Part shown: one piece after another, positions 25,040-32,845 of the stretch | Position numbering within the stretch: position 1 is the first letter of the stretch | Layout of the letters: the number at the start of each line of letters is the position of its first letter | DNA from: Pseudomonas sp. SCA2728.1_7 | GTDB lineage: Bacteria; Pseudomonadota; Gammaproteobacteria; Pseudomonadales; Pseudomonadaceae | Assembly: GCF_018138145.1 (NCBI RefSeq) | Contig: NZ_CP073104.1 | Location: 558,001 to 622,000, forward strand | Reading direction: 5' to 3' | Length of the DNA: 64,000 nt | Position numbers and translations under genes: made by a program | Notes under the pieces: model-generated | The model's database searches: none | The model's input: only the letters and a program-made list of their open reading frames with translations | What the model was told of the DNA's origin: nothing

Positions 25040-25999
25040 ATGGATGTGCCCATGCAAAACGACCAGGCCCTGACCCGCGACAGCCTCTACGGCACCTCTG
25101 CCGAAAGCACCTACGCCGGCATCACCAGTTTCATGCGCCGGCGCTACAGCCGAGACCTGCGCGGCGTGGATGTTGCGGTCAGCGGCGTGCCGTTCGACAC
25201 CGCCACCAGCAACCGCCCCGGCGCACGTTTCGGGCCACGGGGGATTCGCGCCGCGTCCACCGGGATTGCCTGGGAACGCCACTGGCCGTGGACGTTTGAC
25301 CCGTTCGATCATCTGGCGGTCATCGATTATGGCGACTGCGACTTTGATTTCGGCGCGCCACACAGCGTTCCGGAAAGCATCGAAGCTCACGCCGAGCGAA
25401 TTCTTAACGCCGGCAGCGCGATGCTGACGTTTGGCGGTGATCACTTCATCAGCTATCCGCTGCTCAAGGCTCACGCGCGCAAACATGGCACGCTGTCGCT
25501 GATTCATTTCGATGCGCACAGCGACACCTGGCCAGACGAAGAGGGCAAGCGGGTCGATCACGGCACCATGTTCTGGCACGCCGCTCGGGAAGGCTTGGTG
25601 GATCCGGCGCGTTCGGTGCAGATCGGTTTGCGCACGACCAATGACGATCACATGGGCTTTCAGGTGCTGGATGCCCGACAGGTGCATCGCCGTGGCTGCG
25701 AAGCGATTGTCGAAGCGATCCGCGCGCGGGTGGGCGATAACCCGGTGTACCTGACGTTCGACATCGACTGTCTGGATCCGGCCTTCGCACCGGGCACTGG
25801 CACCCCTGTCTGTGGAGGCTTGAGCACCGTGCAAGCGCTGGAAATTCTCGGTGGTTTGCGTGGGATCAATCTGGTCGGGATGGACGTGGTGGAAGTCGCC
25901 CCGGCCTACGACCACGCCGAAGTCACTTCATTGGCTGCCGCGACACTGGCGATGGAAATGCTCTGCCTCTACGCCGCCCGCCACAAAGTCGATATTTGA
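25040..25999 (+). CDS. speB: Agmatinase (ureohydrolase family)
   Basis: A 319-residue ureohydrolase hydrolysing agmatine to putrescine and urea. All six manganese ligands are present: His135 in 'FGGDHF', Asp158, His160 and Asp162 in 'HFDAHSDTW', and Asp241 and Asp243 in 'TFDIDCLDPAFAPGTGTP'. The late motif 'GMDVVEVAPAYDHAE' is that of agmatinases. The sequence tracks E. coli SpeB through most of its length. The start at ATG 25040 follows AGGAG. It is co-transcribed with a polyamine-binding protein, which fits use of agmatine as a carbon and nitrogen source. A guanidinobutyrase or related activity cannot be ruled out because these families share all the motifs. Confidence 0.87.
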   Translation: MDVPMQNDQALTRDSLYGTSAESTYAGITSFMRRRYSRDLRGVDVAVSGVPFDTATSNRPGARFGPRGIRAASTGIAWERHWPWTFDPFDHLAVIDYGDCDFDFGAPHSVPESIEAHAERILNAGSAMLTFGGDHFISYPLLKAHARKHGTLSLIHFDAHSDTWPDEEGKRVDHGTMFWHAAREGLVDPARSVQIGLRTTNDDHMGFQVLDARQVHRRGCEAIVEAIRARVGDNPVYLTFDIDCLDPAFAPGTGTPVCGGLSTVQALEILGGLRGINLVGMDVVEVAPAYDHAEVTSLAAATLAMEMLCLYAARHKVDI

Positions 26000-26018
26000 C
26001 GCAACACTGCGTACCCCT

Positions 26019-26107
26019 GTGGGAGCGAGCCTGCTCGCGAAGGCGTCAGCTCAGCCAACATCATTGTTGCCTGACACACCGCTTTCGCGAGCAGGCTCGC
26101 TCGCACA
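26019..26107. repeat. REP pair (TGTGGGAGCGAGCCTGCTCGCGA type)
   Basis: Two inverted copies of 'GGGAGCGAGCCTGCTCGCGA' (second: 'TCGCGAGCAGGCTCGCTCGC') surround about 45 bases, between speB and a regulator remnant. Confidence 0.85.
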
Positions 26108-26179
26108 TTGCTCCTGCCAGTTTTCTGACACTAGCCTTTGCTAAGCTCCGCCATCCTTCCCGTCCAGAGCCTGAACATC

Positions 26180-26420
26180 GTGTCGCGTACCACTCGTCTT
26201 TTGATTTTGCTGCAAGTGTTGCGTGGCAAGAAGCGCCCGGTGACGGCGGCGACTCTGGCTGCCGAACTGGAAGTATCCAAACGCACGCTTTATCGCGATA
26301 TCGCGGAACTGACCGCCCTCGGCGCGCCGATCCACCTTCCCCGGCAGTCCGGCGCAACTGCGCTACATGTTTCGTTTGAACGAGCAGGGGAAAATCGCCC
26401 GACTGGATATTTCCCTGTAA
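26180..26420 (+). pseudogene. Remnant of a YafY/WYL-type HTH regulator joined to the 3' end of another gene
   Basis: From GTG 26180 the frame encodes an intact N-terminal helix-turn-helix of the YafY/DeoR-like kind ('TRLLILLQVLRGKKRPVTAA', 'AAELEVSKRTLYRDIAELTA'). Such regulators continue for about 180 more residues with a WYL ligand domain, but here the similarity ends at 'LGAPI'. In the next frame the bases 26350-26420 encode a plausible C-terminus of an unrelated small protein, 'LRYMFRLNEQGKIARLDISL', ending in TAA. The simplest reading is that a deletion fused the start of the regulator gene to the end of a neighbour. The product is presumably non-functional. Confidence 0.6.
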
Positions 26421-26442
26421 TCGGCGTGGCATACTGCCGCGC

Positions 26443-27558
26443 ATGACTTTCGACTCCCCCCTCAGCGCCTGGCAACACGCCGTGCAACACAAGGGCTTCA
26501 TCCAGGATGAAGCCCAGGAACACGCAGTCTGGGCGCTGCAAAAATGCCACGAAGCCCTGCACGCCGGTGCCCGTTCGGTCAGCGGCGTTTATCTGTGGGG
26601 CCCGGTCGGACGCGGCAAGACCTGGCTGATGGATCAGTTCTATCAGAGCCTGCGCGTGCCGGCGCGACGCCAACATTTTCATCACTTCATGGGCTGGGTG
26701 CATCAGCGCTCGTTCCAGTTGACCGGGATTGCCGATCCGTTGCGCGCGCTGGCCAGGGAGCTGGCATCCGAGGTGCGGGTGCTGTGTTTCGATGAGCTGT
26801 TCGTCAACGACATCGGTGACGCGATCATTCTCGGTCGGCTGTTTCAGGTGATGTTCGACGAAGGCGTGGTGATCGTGTGCACGTCCAACCTGCCGCCGGA
26901 TGACTTGTACGCCGATGGTTTCAATCGCGACCGTTTTGTCCCGGCAATTGCCGCGATCAAGGCGCATATGCAGGTGGTGGCGGTGAATGGCGCCGAGGAC
27001 CATCGCCTGCATCCGGGGGCGGGGTTGCAACGCTACTTTGTGGCCACATCCGGGGTCAGTGCGCTGGACGAAGTTTTTCAGGCACTGACCGCCGGGCAAT
27101 CGGCCAGCGCTGAACCGGTGTCGGTCGGGCATCGCCGGTTGAACGTGGTGCAGGCCAGTGAAACGGTGGTGTGGTGTCGCTATGCGGATCTCTGCGAGCA
27201 ACCGTTCGCCGCCATGGATTTCATCGCGCTGTGTGACCGCTACACGGCTATTCTGTTGAGCGAAGTGCCCAACCTGAGCGCACAGAAACGCGAAGGGCGC
27301 ATCGCTCGCGGTACCGAAGATGGCGCCGAACGGGTGGTGGCCGGTGACCGCGAGTTGCCGCAATTGTCGGTTCACGACGACGGCGTGCGGCGTTTCATCG
27401 CGCTGGTCGACGAGTGCTACGACCGCAAGGTGCCGCTGTACATCGAGGCGCAAGTGCCAATGGCTGCGCTGTACACCGAGGGTTATCTGGAATTCCCGTT
27501 CCGCCGCACCCTCAGTCGCTTGCAGGAGATGCAACTGCAGCGCTTTGCCGAAACTTGA
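26443..27558 (+). CDS. zapE: ZapE/AFG1-like ATPase
   Basis: A 371-residue P-loop ATPase of the AFG1/ZapE family, which in E. coli associates with the FtsZ ring and is needed under stress. Walker A is 'GPVGRGKT' at residues 53-60, Walker B 'VLCFDELFVND' lies near 110-120, and the sensor 'TSNLPPDDLY' follows. The opening 'GFIQDEAQEHAVWALQKCHE' and the ending 'GYLEFPFRRTLSRLQEMQL' are typical. Many pseudomonads carry two zapE paralogues; this one lies away from any cytochrome bc1 or ribosomal genes, so it may be the secondary copy. It is followed by the DinB-like gene at 17 bases. Confidence 0.88.
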   Translation: MTFDSPLSAWQHAVQHKGFIQDEAQEHAVWALQKCHEALHAGARSVSGVYLWGPVGRGKTWLMDQFYQSLRVPARRQHFHHFMGWVHQRSFQLTGIADPLRALARELASEVRVLCFDELFVNDIGDAIILGRLFQVMFDEGVVIVCTSNLPPDDLYADGFNRDRFVPAIAAIKAHMQVVAVNGAEDHRLHPGAGLQRYFVATSGVSALDEVFQALTAGQSASAEPVSVGHRRLNVVQASETVVWCRYADLCEQPFAAMDFIALCDRYTAILLSEVPNLSAQKREGRIARGTEDGAERVVAGDRELPQLSVHDDGVRRFIALVDECYDRKVPLYIEAQVPMAALYTEGYLEFPFRRTLSRLQEMQLQRFAET

Positions 27559-27575
27559 GTGAAGAGGGCGCCACC

Positions 27576-28157
27576 ATGAGCCAACCGCTTTCCCATCATC
27601 TGCTGACCATGGCTTATCAGAATGCCTGGGCCAATCATCGTCTGGCCAAGGCCTGGAGCCAGCTCGAAGCGGCAGATCTGGTCGCGCCCCGGGTGAGTTT
27701 CTTCCCGAGCATTCGTCTGACCCTCAATCACATCCTCACCTGCGACTGGTTCTACGTCGATGCGCTGGAACGCGAGTTGCGTGGGGACGAGCCGCATCCC
27801 GATTGCTATGTGTTTTTCAACGCGGATGAGCCGTTTACCGAGGGCGCGCAGTTGCGTGAAGAGCAGGCTCACGTTGATCGGCGGCTGATTGCTTATTGCG
27901 AGCAACTGCGCGATGCCGATCTGGCCCGCATCGTCACCATCGCCCGCGATACGCCGCAGCACGACAGCCGTTTGCGCATGCTTTCGCACCTGTTTGAACA
28001 TCAGCTTCATCACCGTGGCCAGGTGCATGCGATGCTCAGCGGCACCGCGGTGGAGCCGCCGCAACTGGATGAGTTTTTCTGTCTCGGCGAGAGCAGTCTA
28101 CGCGCCGAGGACTTTGCTGAACTGGGCTGGACTGAAGAGTTGATTTGGGGCCACTGA
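27576..28157 (+). CDS. DinB-family four-helix metalloprotein
   Basis: A 193-residue protein of the DinB/YfiT-like four-helix-bundle family. The expected His triad is visible: one His in 'LTLNHILTCDWFYVDAL' and the pair in 'LFEHQLHHRGQVHAML'. Members bind divalent metal and include thiol transferases that use bacillithiol, mycothiol or glutathione; many have no known reaction. The start at ATG 27576 is preceded by GAGGG. It follows zapE closely and is probably co-transcribed. A REP pair marks its 3' side. The substrate is unknown. Confidence 0.83.
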   Translation: MSQPLSHHLLTMAYQNAWANHRLAKAWSQLEAADLVAPRVSFFPSIRLTLNHILTCDWFYVDALERELRGDEPHPDCYVFFNADEPFTEGAQLREEQAHVDRRLIAYCEQLRDADLARIVTIARDTPQHDSRLRMLSHLFEHQLHHRGQVHAMLSGTAVEPPQLDEFFCLGESSLRAEDFAELGWTEELIWGH

Positions 28158-28165
28158 AAAAGCCA

Positions 28166-28249
28166 AAGATCGTCCGATCGCGGCCCGAGCCTTCGGCAGC
28201 TCCTACATCCGATTATCTGTAGGAGCTGCCGAAGGCTGCGATCTTTTGA
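28166..28249. repeat. REP pair (GTAGGAGCTGCCGAAGGCTGCGATC type)
   Basis: Inverted copies 'GATCG..CGGCCCGAGCCTTCGGCAGCTCCTAC' (in parts) and 'GTAGGAGCTGCCGAAGGCTG' meet around a 12-base centre. Immediately after it the 9-mer TTTTGATCT recurs four times (28251-28280). Confidence 0.85.
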
Positions 28250-28373
28250 CCTTTTGATCTTTTGATCTTTTGATCTTTTGCATTTGCGGGTTGCCCGCCC
28301 GATCACCCCCGCGCTAAGGTCAGACAGCCTTTCAGCACGCACTTTGCGCGCCGGGGCTTTTGTGTGTTCGGGG

Positions 28374-28877
28374 ATGGAAATGGATTCCGCAGAAATTCTT
28401 GTGCTTCAAGCCAGCTACAGCAATCCAACGCACGCCGAGGCCATCGGTATCGTGCTCAATCATTACGCAGAAGACCCCATGGGCGGCGGTCATTCGCTCG
28501 ACCCTGAGCTGTTGCGTCGACTGCCCGAAGAACTGGCCCGACGCCCGCATGCGTTCAGTGTGCTGGCCTTTGTCGGGGGCGAGCCGGCGGGGCTGGTGAA
28601 CTGCTTTGAAGGGTTCTCCACGTTTGCCTGCAAACCGTTGGTCAACGTCCACGACGTGGCGGTAGTGGATAAATTCCGCGGTCTCGGTCTGAGCCAGAAA
28701 ATGCTGCAGAAAGTCGAGGAGATTTCTCGCCAGCGCGGCTGCTGCAAGATCACCCTCGAAGTGCTGGAAGGCAACGCCGTAGCGCAGAATGCCTACAGCA
28801 AATTCGGCTTCGCGCCAGGCATGTTCGACCCCGATCATGGGCGGATGCTGTTCTGGATCAAGAATCTGCAGGCCTAG
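28374..28877 (+). CDS. GNAT N-acetyltransferase
   Basis: A 167-residue acetyltransferase. The central acetyl-CoA loop 'VVDKFRGLGLSQKMLQKVEE' holds the R-x-x-G-x-G signature, preceded by the strand 'KPLVNVHDVAV' and followed by 'ITLEVLEGNAVAQNAYSKFG', the usual late motif with Asn and Tyr. The start is either ATG 28374 or ATG 28380; both lie just after a purine-rich stretch. Its acceptor substrate is unknown. Hairpin repeats begin seven bases after the stop. Confidence 0.83.
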   Translation: MEMDSAEILVLQASYSNPTHAEAIGIVLNHYAEDPMGGGHSLDPELLRRLPEELARRPHAFSVLAFVGGEPAGLVNCFEGFSTFACKPLVNVHDVAVVDKFRGLGLSQKMLQKVEEISRQRGCCKITLEVLEGNAVAQNAYSKFGFAPGMFDPDHGRMLFWIKNLQA

Positions 28878-29290
28878 AAGCCCCTCACCCTAGCCCTCTC
28901 CCAGAGGGAGAGGGGACTGACCGAGGTGTTTGGGCGGGGTACGCCGACCTGAAATATCGAGCCGAACTCAGGTTTTGAAAAGCATACAGATCAGCTCCCT
29001 CTCTCTCGGGAGAGGGCTGAGCGGGCGGCGTTCCGATGAGGGGCGAATTCACCACAAATCAAACGCCAAACACACAGCTGCCTACCAGACAAACTCCGAT
29101 CCCGAAAACACCACAAATCGGCTCCCTCTCCCTCGGGAGAGGGCTGGGGTGAGGGGCGAATTCACCACAAATCAAACGCCAAACACACTGCTGCCTACCA
29201 GGCAAACCCCGATCCCGAAAACACCACAAAACAACTCCCTCTCCCTCGGGAGAGGGCTGGGCGGGCGGCGTTCCGATGAGGGGCGAATTC
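28878..29290. repeat. Cluster of dispersed hairpin repeats
   Basis: One copy of the CCCCTCACCCTAGCCCTCTC core at 28880 is followed by three copies, in the opposite orientation, of a 113-127 base unit centred on CTCCCTCTCCCTCGGGAGAG (at 28997, 29124 and 29237). Each is followed by 'GAGGGGCGAATTCACCACAA' and 'CCGATCCCGAAAACACCACA'. Open frames across it have no ribosome site. Confidence 0.8.
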
Positions 29291-29327
29291 GCCACGGTCG
29301 AAAGCCGAACACCCAACTCAACGCCCA

Positions 29328-29355
29328 TAAAAAAAGGCGCCCCAATCAGGGCGCC
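29328..29355 (-). terminator. Rho-independent terminator of the small exported-protein gene
   Basis: Stem GGCGCCC / GGGCGCC with a 6-base loop; on the minus strand it is followed by TTTTTTT. Confidence 0.85.
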
Positions 29356-29416
29356 AAACTGTCTTCTTCCAGGCCAGAGCGGAGCCACGGAAGGTCCATC
29401 GGTTGCTCGGTCAATC

Positions 29417-29626
29417 TCAGTCGCGGTAGGACTCGGTCACTTGCGCCGTCTGGTCGGCGGGAACGCGAATTTCTTTCGCGTTGGCGTCGCTCTTCTGTTC
29501 GCTCTGGGCGTGGTGGACCGGGAAGTTGTCGTAGTAATAACGCATGCGCTCAGCGCCGCCCTCGGCGAAAACGCTGGCAAAACCCAGGGCAAACAGCCCG
29601 GCAAGGATTACGGTAGTGATTTTCAT
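29417..29626 (-). CDS. Small exported protein (69 aa) of unknown function
   Basis: ATG 29626 follows a near-ideal AGGAGG. The signal peptide 'MKITTVILAGLFALGFASVF' ends at about Ala22-Glu23. The mature part is short, polar and rich in Tyr and charged residues ('GGAERMRYYYDNFPVHHAQS', 'TAQVTESYRD'). It is followed by a strong terminator, so it is a complete single-gene unit. I do not recognise the family; it may be a small periplasmic protein specific to Pseudomonas. Confidence 0.75.
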   Translation of the reverse strand: MKITTVILAGLFALGFASVFAEGGAERMRYYYDNFPVHHAQSEQKSDANAKEIRVPADQTAQVTESYRD

Positions 29627-29767
29627 GGTGCCTCCTACTGAACAAGTGGGAGCCGTTCGTCCATGAAGCAGATCTCGGAGGAGAGTCTGGGTGGCATGAA
29701 TTAACACGGGGTTAACGGCGATTCAATGTAGGTTTTGCAGCATGTTGCGGGGCGATATCAGACAGAT

Positions 29768-29797
29768 GCGGCGCACCTCCATGCGAAGGTGCGCCGC
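29768..29797 (-). terminator. Strong hairpin after the TonB receptor gene
   Basis: A perfect 11-base stem GCGGCGCACCT / AGGTGCGCCGC lies 17 bases beyond the receptor stop at 29814. No T run follows on the minus strand, so it may act as a transcript-end stabiliser rather than a classical terminator. Confidence 0.6.
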
Positions 29798-29813
29798 GCA
29801 CGAGAGGCAGGGC

Positions 29814-32060
29814 TCAGAGCTTCCAGTCGAGACTCAGGGTGACGGTGCGCGGGTCACCCCAATACACGCCGTTATAGAAGCCGACGTTGTCGTAATACTT
29901 CTTGTCGAACAGGTTGTTGACGTTCAGTGAGGCCGACAGGTGTCGGTCGAACTCGTAGCGCGACATCAGATTGACCACGGTGTAGGCGTCCTGACTGATG
30001 CGTGTGCGTTCGGTGATGATGCGTCCATTGGCGCCGCGCCCGACCGGGCGGTTGGAGTTGCCGTAGACGTCGCTCTGCCAGTTGACGGCGCCACCCACGG
30101 TCAACGCGTTCCAGTGGCCGGGCAGGCGATAAGCCGTGGACAGCCGGAACATGTTCAACGGCTGGTTGGTGTTGCTGCGTTCCTTGTCGCCATTGGCCGA
30201 GTGGGTGTAGGTGTAACCAGCGGTCATGTTCCAGCCATCAAGGAGTTCGCCAGACACTTCGGCTTCGAAACCATTGACCTTGTTGCCCTTGCCACCGCTC
30301 TTGTAAAACTCCTCTCCGGTCACCGGATCTGGCGCCACGGAATCGTCCACCTCGGCGACATTGTCCTGTTTGCTCCAGAACAGCGCGGTCGCCACATTCA
30401 GGCGTTCGTCCAGCAAGCTGCCCTTGAGGCCCAGCTCGTAATTGCTGCCCACCACCGGTTCCAGGTATTTGCGACTGCTGTCGCGATTGCTTTGCGGTTT
30501 GAATATGTCGGTGTAGCTGACGTACGCGGTGTATTCCGGCGTCAGGTCGTAGAGCAGGCCTGCGTAGGGTGTCCAGATGTCATTCTGGCGCTGGCTGGTT
30601 GCGTCGAAGCTGCTCAACTGCAGTTGGCTGTCGTAGTAATTGTCGCGTTGGGACTCTTCCCAACTGCCATAACGGCTACCGAGCACGGCGTGAAGTTCGT
30701 CGGTAAAGCTCAGGCGAGTAGCCAGGTATCCGGCCTTTTGCCGGGTCTTGCTTCGTGAGCCATTGCGGTCAGTGACGGTATCGGAAAACTTGCCGATGTC
30801 GCTCATGTATTTCCAGTCACGGATGCTGCCGTAATCCGCCGCCTCTGGGCCATCGATCATATAAGGCGACTCGGCGCCGCGTTCGGCTTCGCCATAGCCG
30901 AACATCATTTCGTGCTCGCGCCCGAACAGCGAGTAGGGGCCGGCGACGTTGAAGTCATACACTTTCATGGTTTGCTCGCCGAGCATATGGCCCATGTAAG
31001 CGCTCATGCCGCTGCGATCGGCCTCGGGAAAACCGCCACCGCCGTAGTAGATCTTGCCGTCGGTCTCACTTTTGCGATGGGTGTAGGCGGCCTTCAGATG
31101 CCAGCCTCCAGCCAGCTGCTGGTCGACGGTAGCAAACGCGGTTTTGTCCTTCAGCGGCCACGAACTCCAGGATGTCGCCATGTTGGTCGACCGGCCAAGA
31201 CCGGCCTTGCCGCCCTCGGCATTCCAATACGGCACCGTGCCCCACGATGAGCCTTGCACGTGCTTGTTTTGATAGTCGTAGCCGACCGCCAGCACCGTGC
31301 TATCCGTCAGATCCGCTTCGAGAATCCCGTAACCGACCTCCCGTTGCAGCGCATAGTGATCGCGGATCGACTTGTTGTCGCGGTAGGCCAGCACCGTGCG
31401 ACCGCGCAAGCGGCCGTCGAACGCCAGCGGGCCACCCACGTCGACGTAGCTGTAGTAATTGTCGTAGCTGCCACCACTGACGCCCGCCAGCGCCTGCAAT
31501 TGTGCGGTCGGACGCTTGCGCACCATGTTGATGGTGGCCGAGGGATCGCCCGCACCGGTGGTCAGTCCGGTGGCGCCGCGAACCACTTCAATGCGGTCAT
31601 AAATGATGGTGTCAGCGTCGGACTGCATGCGATCGAAGGTGTTGAGCATCCCGTCGATCTGGAAGTTTTTGATCGTATAGCCGCGTGACGAATAGCTCAC
31701 CCGATCCGAGTCGAGGTGCTGAACCACCACGCCCGTGGTCTGACGCATGGCCTCGGACAATGTACCGAGTTTGAAATCGTCCATCTGCTGACGCGTGATC
31801 ACCGACACCGATTGCGGGGTTTCCTTGATCGACAGGTTCAGCCGAGTCGCCGTACTCATCGCGCCCGTGGTGTAGGCGTCGGTGTTTTCGGTGGTGCTGC
31901 CCAGGCCTTGAGCACTGACGTTGGTGGTGGCCAGCTCCAGTGCCGGCGCGGCGGGCTCCGGTTGCTTTTCGGCTTCGCTTTCAGCCAGCAGATCCGCACT
32001 GAAAGCAGCGCTGCAGAGACCCAGGGCGAGGGTCATGGAACGGGTAATGGGCGCGAACAT
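29814..32060 (-). CDS. TonB-dependent ferric-siderophore receptor (FpvA/FoxA-like, no signalling domain)
   Basis: An outer-membrane receptor of 748 residues importing a ferric siderophore with TonB energy. From ATG 32060 (AAGGAG upstream) it has a signal peptide ('RSMTLALGLCSAAFSADLLA'), a plug domain with 'ETPQSVSVITRQQMDDFKLG' and 'IYDRIEVVRGATGLTTGAGD', and a 22-strand barrel ending in the outer-membrane signature 'DPRTVTLSLDWKL' (C-terminal aromatic motif). The plug follows the signal peptide directly, so the N-terminal transducer domain of FpvA-type signalling receptors is absent. An iron-starvation sigma box at 32108-32130 implies expression with pyoverdine genes. The ligand is probably a pyoverdine or hydroxamate; this is inferred. 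An in-frame ATG at 32105 would lie at or before the expected transcript start and is rejected. Confidence 0.9.
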   Translation of the reverse strand: MFAPITRSMTLALGLCSAAFSADLLAESEAEKQPEPAAPALELATTNVSAQGLGSTTENTDAYTTGAMSTATRLNLSIKETPQSVSVITRQQMDDFKLGTLSEAMRQTTGVVVQHLDSDRVSYSSRGYTIKNFQIDGMLNTFDRMQSDADTIIYDRIEVVRGATGLTTGAGDPSATINMVRKRPTAQLQALAGVSGGSYDNYYSYVDVGGPLAFDGRLRGRTVLAYRDNKSIRDHYALQREVGYGILEADLTDSTVLAVGYDYQNKHVQGSSWGTVPYWNAEGGKAGLGRSTNMATSWSSWPLKDKTAFATVDQQLAGGWHLKAAYTHRKSETDGKIYYGGGGFPEADRSGMSAYMGHMLGEQTMKVYDFNVAGPYSLFGREHEMMFGYGEAERGAESPYMIDGPEAADYGSIRDWKYMSDIGKFSDTVTDRNGSRSKTRQKAGYLATRLSFTDELHAVLGSRYGSWEESQRDNYYDSQLQLSSFDATSQRQNDIWTPYAGLLYDLTPEYTAYVSYTDIFKPQSNRDSSRKYLEPVVGSNYELGLKGSLLDERLNVATALFWSKQDNVAEVDDSVAPDPVTGEEFYKSGGKGNKVNGFEAEVSGELLDGWNMTAGYTYTHSANGDKERSNTNQPLNMFRLSTAYRLPGHWNALTVGGAVNWQSDVYGNSNRPVGRGANGRIITERTRISQDAYTVVNLMSRYEFDRHLSASLNVNNLFDKKYYDNVGFYNGVYWGDPRTVTLSLDWKL

Positions 32061-32107
32061 CGCAGCCGACTCCTTGTCTTCGAGGGAAAAATTCCGTTTG
32101 TTCAAAG

Positions 32108-32130
32108 ACGAAGGGTGGCGTTGGGATTTA
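32108..32130 (-). promoter_or_regulatory. Candidate iron-starvation sigma (PvdS/FpvI-type) promoter of the receptor gene
   Basis: On the minus strand ACTAAATCCC, with TAAAT separated by 15 bases from CGT, is a close match to the iron-starvation box, including the CCC after TAAAT. It lies 48 bases before the receptor start. Confidence 0.65.
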
Positions 32131-32200
32131 GTGTCAAACGAGAAATATTGTTATTTGTGGGTGTTCCAGCGGTAGGTCTCGACCTCGCTTGAAAATCAAA

Positions 32201-32268
32201 AAATCGCAGCCTTCGGCCGTTCCCACAAAGGTCGGTGCAGGAGCTGCCGAAGGCTGCGATCTTTTGCT
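32201..32268. repeat. REP pair (CTGCCGAAGGCTGCGATC type)
   Basis: 'AAATCGCAGCCTTCGGCCG' and the inverted 'GAGCTGCCGAAGGCTGCGAT' flank about 20 bases, between the receptor gene and the 88-residue gene. Confidence 0.8.
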
Positions 32269-32278
32269 CTTGCCGCTA

Positions 32279-32545
32279 TCAGACGCGCAAACGAATCTGC
32301 CGCCCCAACACATCCATCACGTCACAGCCATCGCGCAGCAACATCGCCGCGGCATGGGCCAGTTGCTGCACATCGGCACCTTTGGCGGACGAAATATCCA
32401 GACTGGCCAGACTTTCCATCATCTGTGTCACCGCCAGAAACCGACTGGCTGCGCTGCTGTGCAAGACATCCAGCGGGGCTTCGCTGGAGATCAATAAAAC
32501 CGGAATGCTGTCTTCGTTGTGAGTCATCGAAATGTGCGAACTCAT
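32279..32545 (-). CDS. Small protein of unknown function (88 aa), coupled to DUF3077 gene
   Basis: ATG 32545 overlaps the stop of the upstream DUF3077 gene by four bases (ATGA), so the two are translationally coupled. The protein is helical with an amphipathic pattern ('HSSAASRFLAVTQMMESLAS', 'DVQQLAHAAAMLLRDGCDVM') and has no signal peptide. Its overall helical shape is like that of the upstream neighbour, and both may belong to the small proteins that occur in tandem arrays in Pseudomonas. No function is known to me. Confidence 0.65.
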   Translation of the reverse strand: MSSHISMTHNEDSIPVLLISSEAPLDVLHSSAASRFLAVTQMMESLASLDISSAKGADVQQLAHAAAMLLRDGCDVMDVLGRQIRLRV

Positions 32546-32826
32546 GCCTCACCTCCGGCTTGCGCGGCGTGTAAACCGGCGACCGATGCCAGCACCAACG
32601 CGCGGGCGGTGGCGAGCATTTGCTGGCTGGCCCAGTGCAGCGAGCCGCTGTGTTCCGGGCGGGTGGCGGTTGGGGCTTGATGAGCCAGGGCTTCGGCGCA
32701 GTTGAGGTAAACGGAGGCGTGTTCGAGGGCGTCGAGTAGGGGGATGTCGGGTTGGACGGTGAAGAGATGGTGGGCGACGTGGTCGCAGGGGGCGAAGGGG
32801 GTGGATTTTGTGGTTGGATCGGTCAT
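32542..32826 (-). CDS. DUF3077-family small protein (94 aa)
   Basis: Start ATG 32826 follows AAGAGG. The segment 'FAPCDHVAHHLFTVQPDIPL' then 'LDALEHASVYLNCAEALAHQ' fits the DUF3077 pattern (F-x-x-C, H-x-L-F-x-V, D-A-L-x-x-A-S), and the C-terminal helix 'ASQQMLATARALVLASVAGL' completes it. These proteins are common in Pseudomonas, often several per genome, and are of unknown role. It is co-translated with the 88-residue gene. A 474-base gene-poor region lies upstream. Confidence 0.75.
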   Translation of the reverse strand: MTDPTTKSTPFAPCDHVAHHLFTVQPDIPLLDALEHASVYLNCAEALAHQAPTATRPEHSGSLHWASQQMLATARALVLASVAGLHAAQAGGEA

Positions 32827-32845
32827 GGGTGCAGCCTCTTGGAAG

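Noticed and set aside
26320..26446. Tail of the HTH frame as a genuine C-terminus
   Set aside because: After LGAPI the frame no longer resembles the family, and another frame has the better coding pattern up to a stop.
32105..32160. Fur box upstream of the receptor gene
   Set aside because: Only a weak palindrome (AACGAGAAATATTGTT) is seen; it does not match the GATAATGATAATCATTATC consensus well enough.
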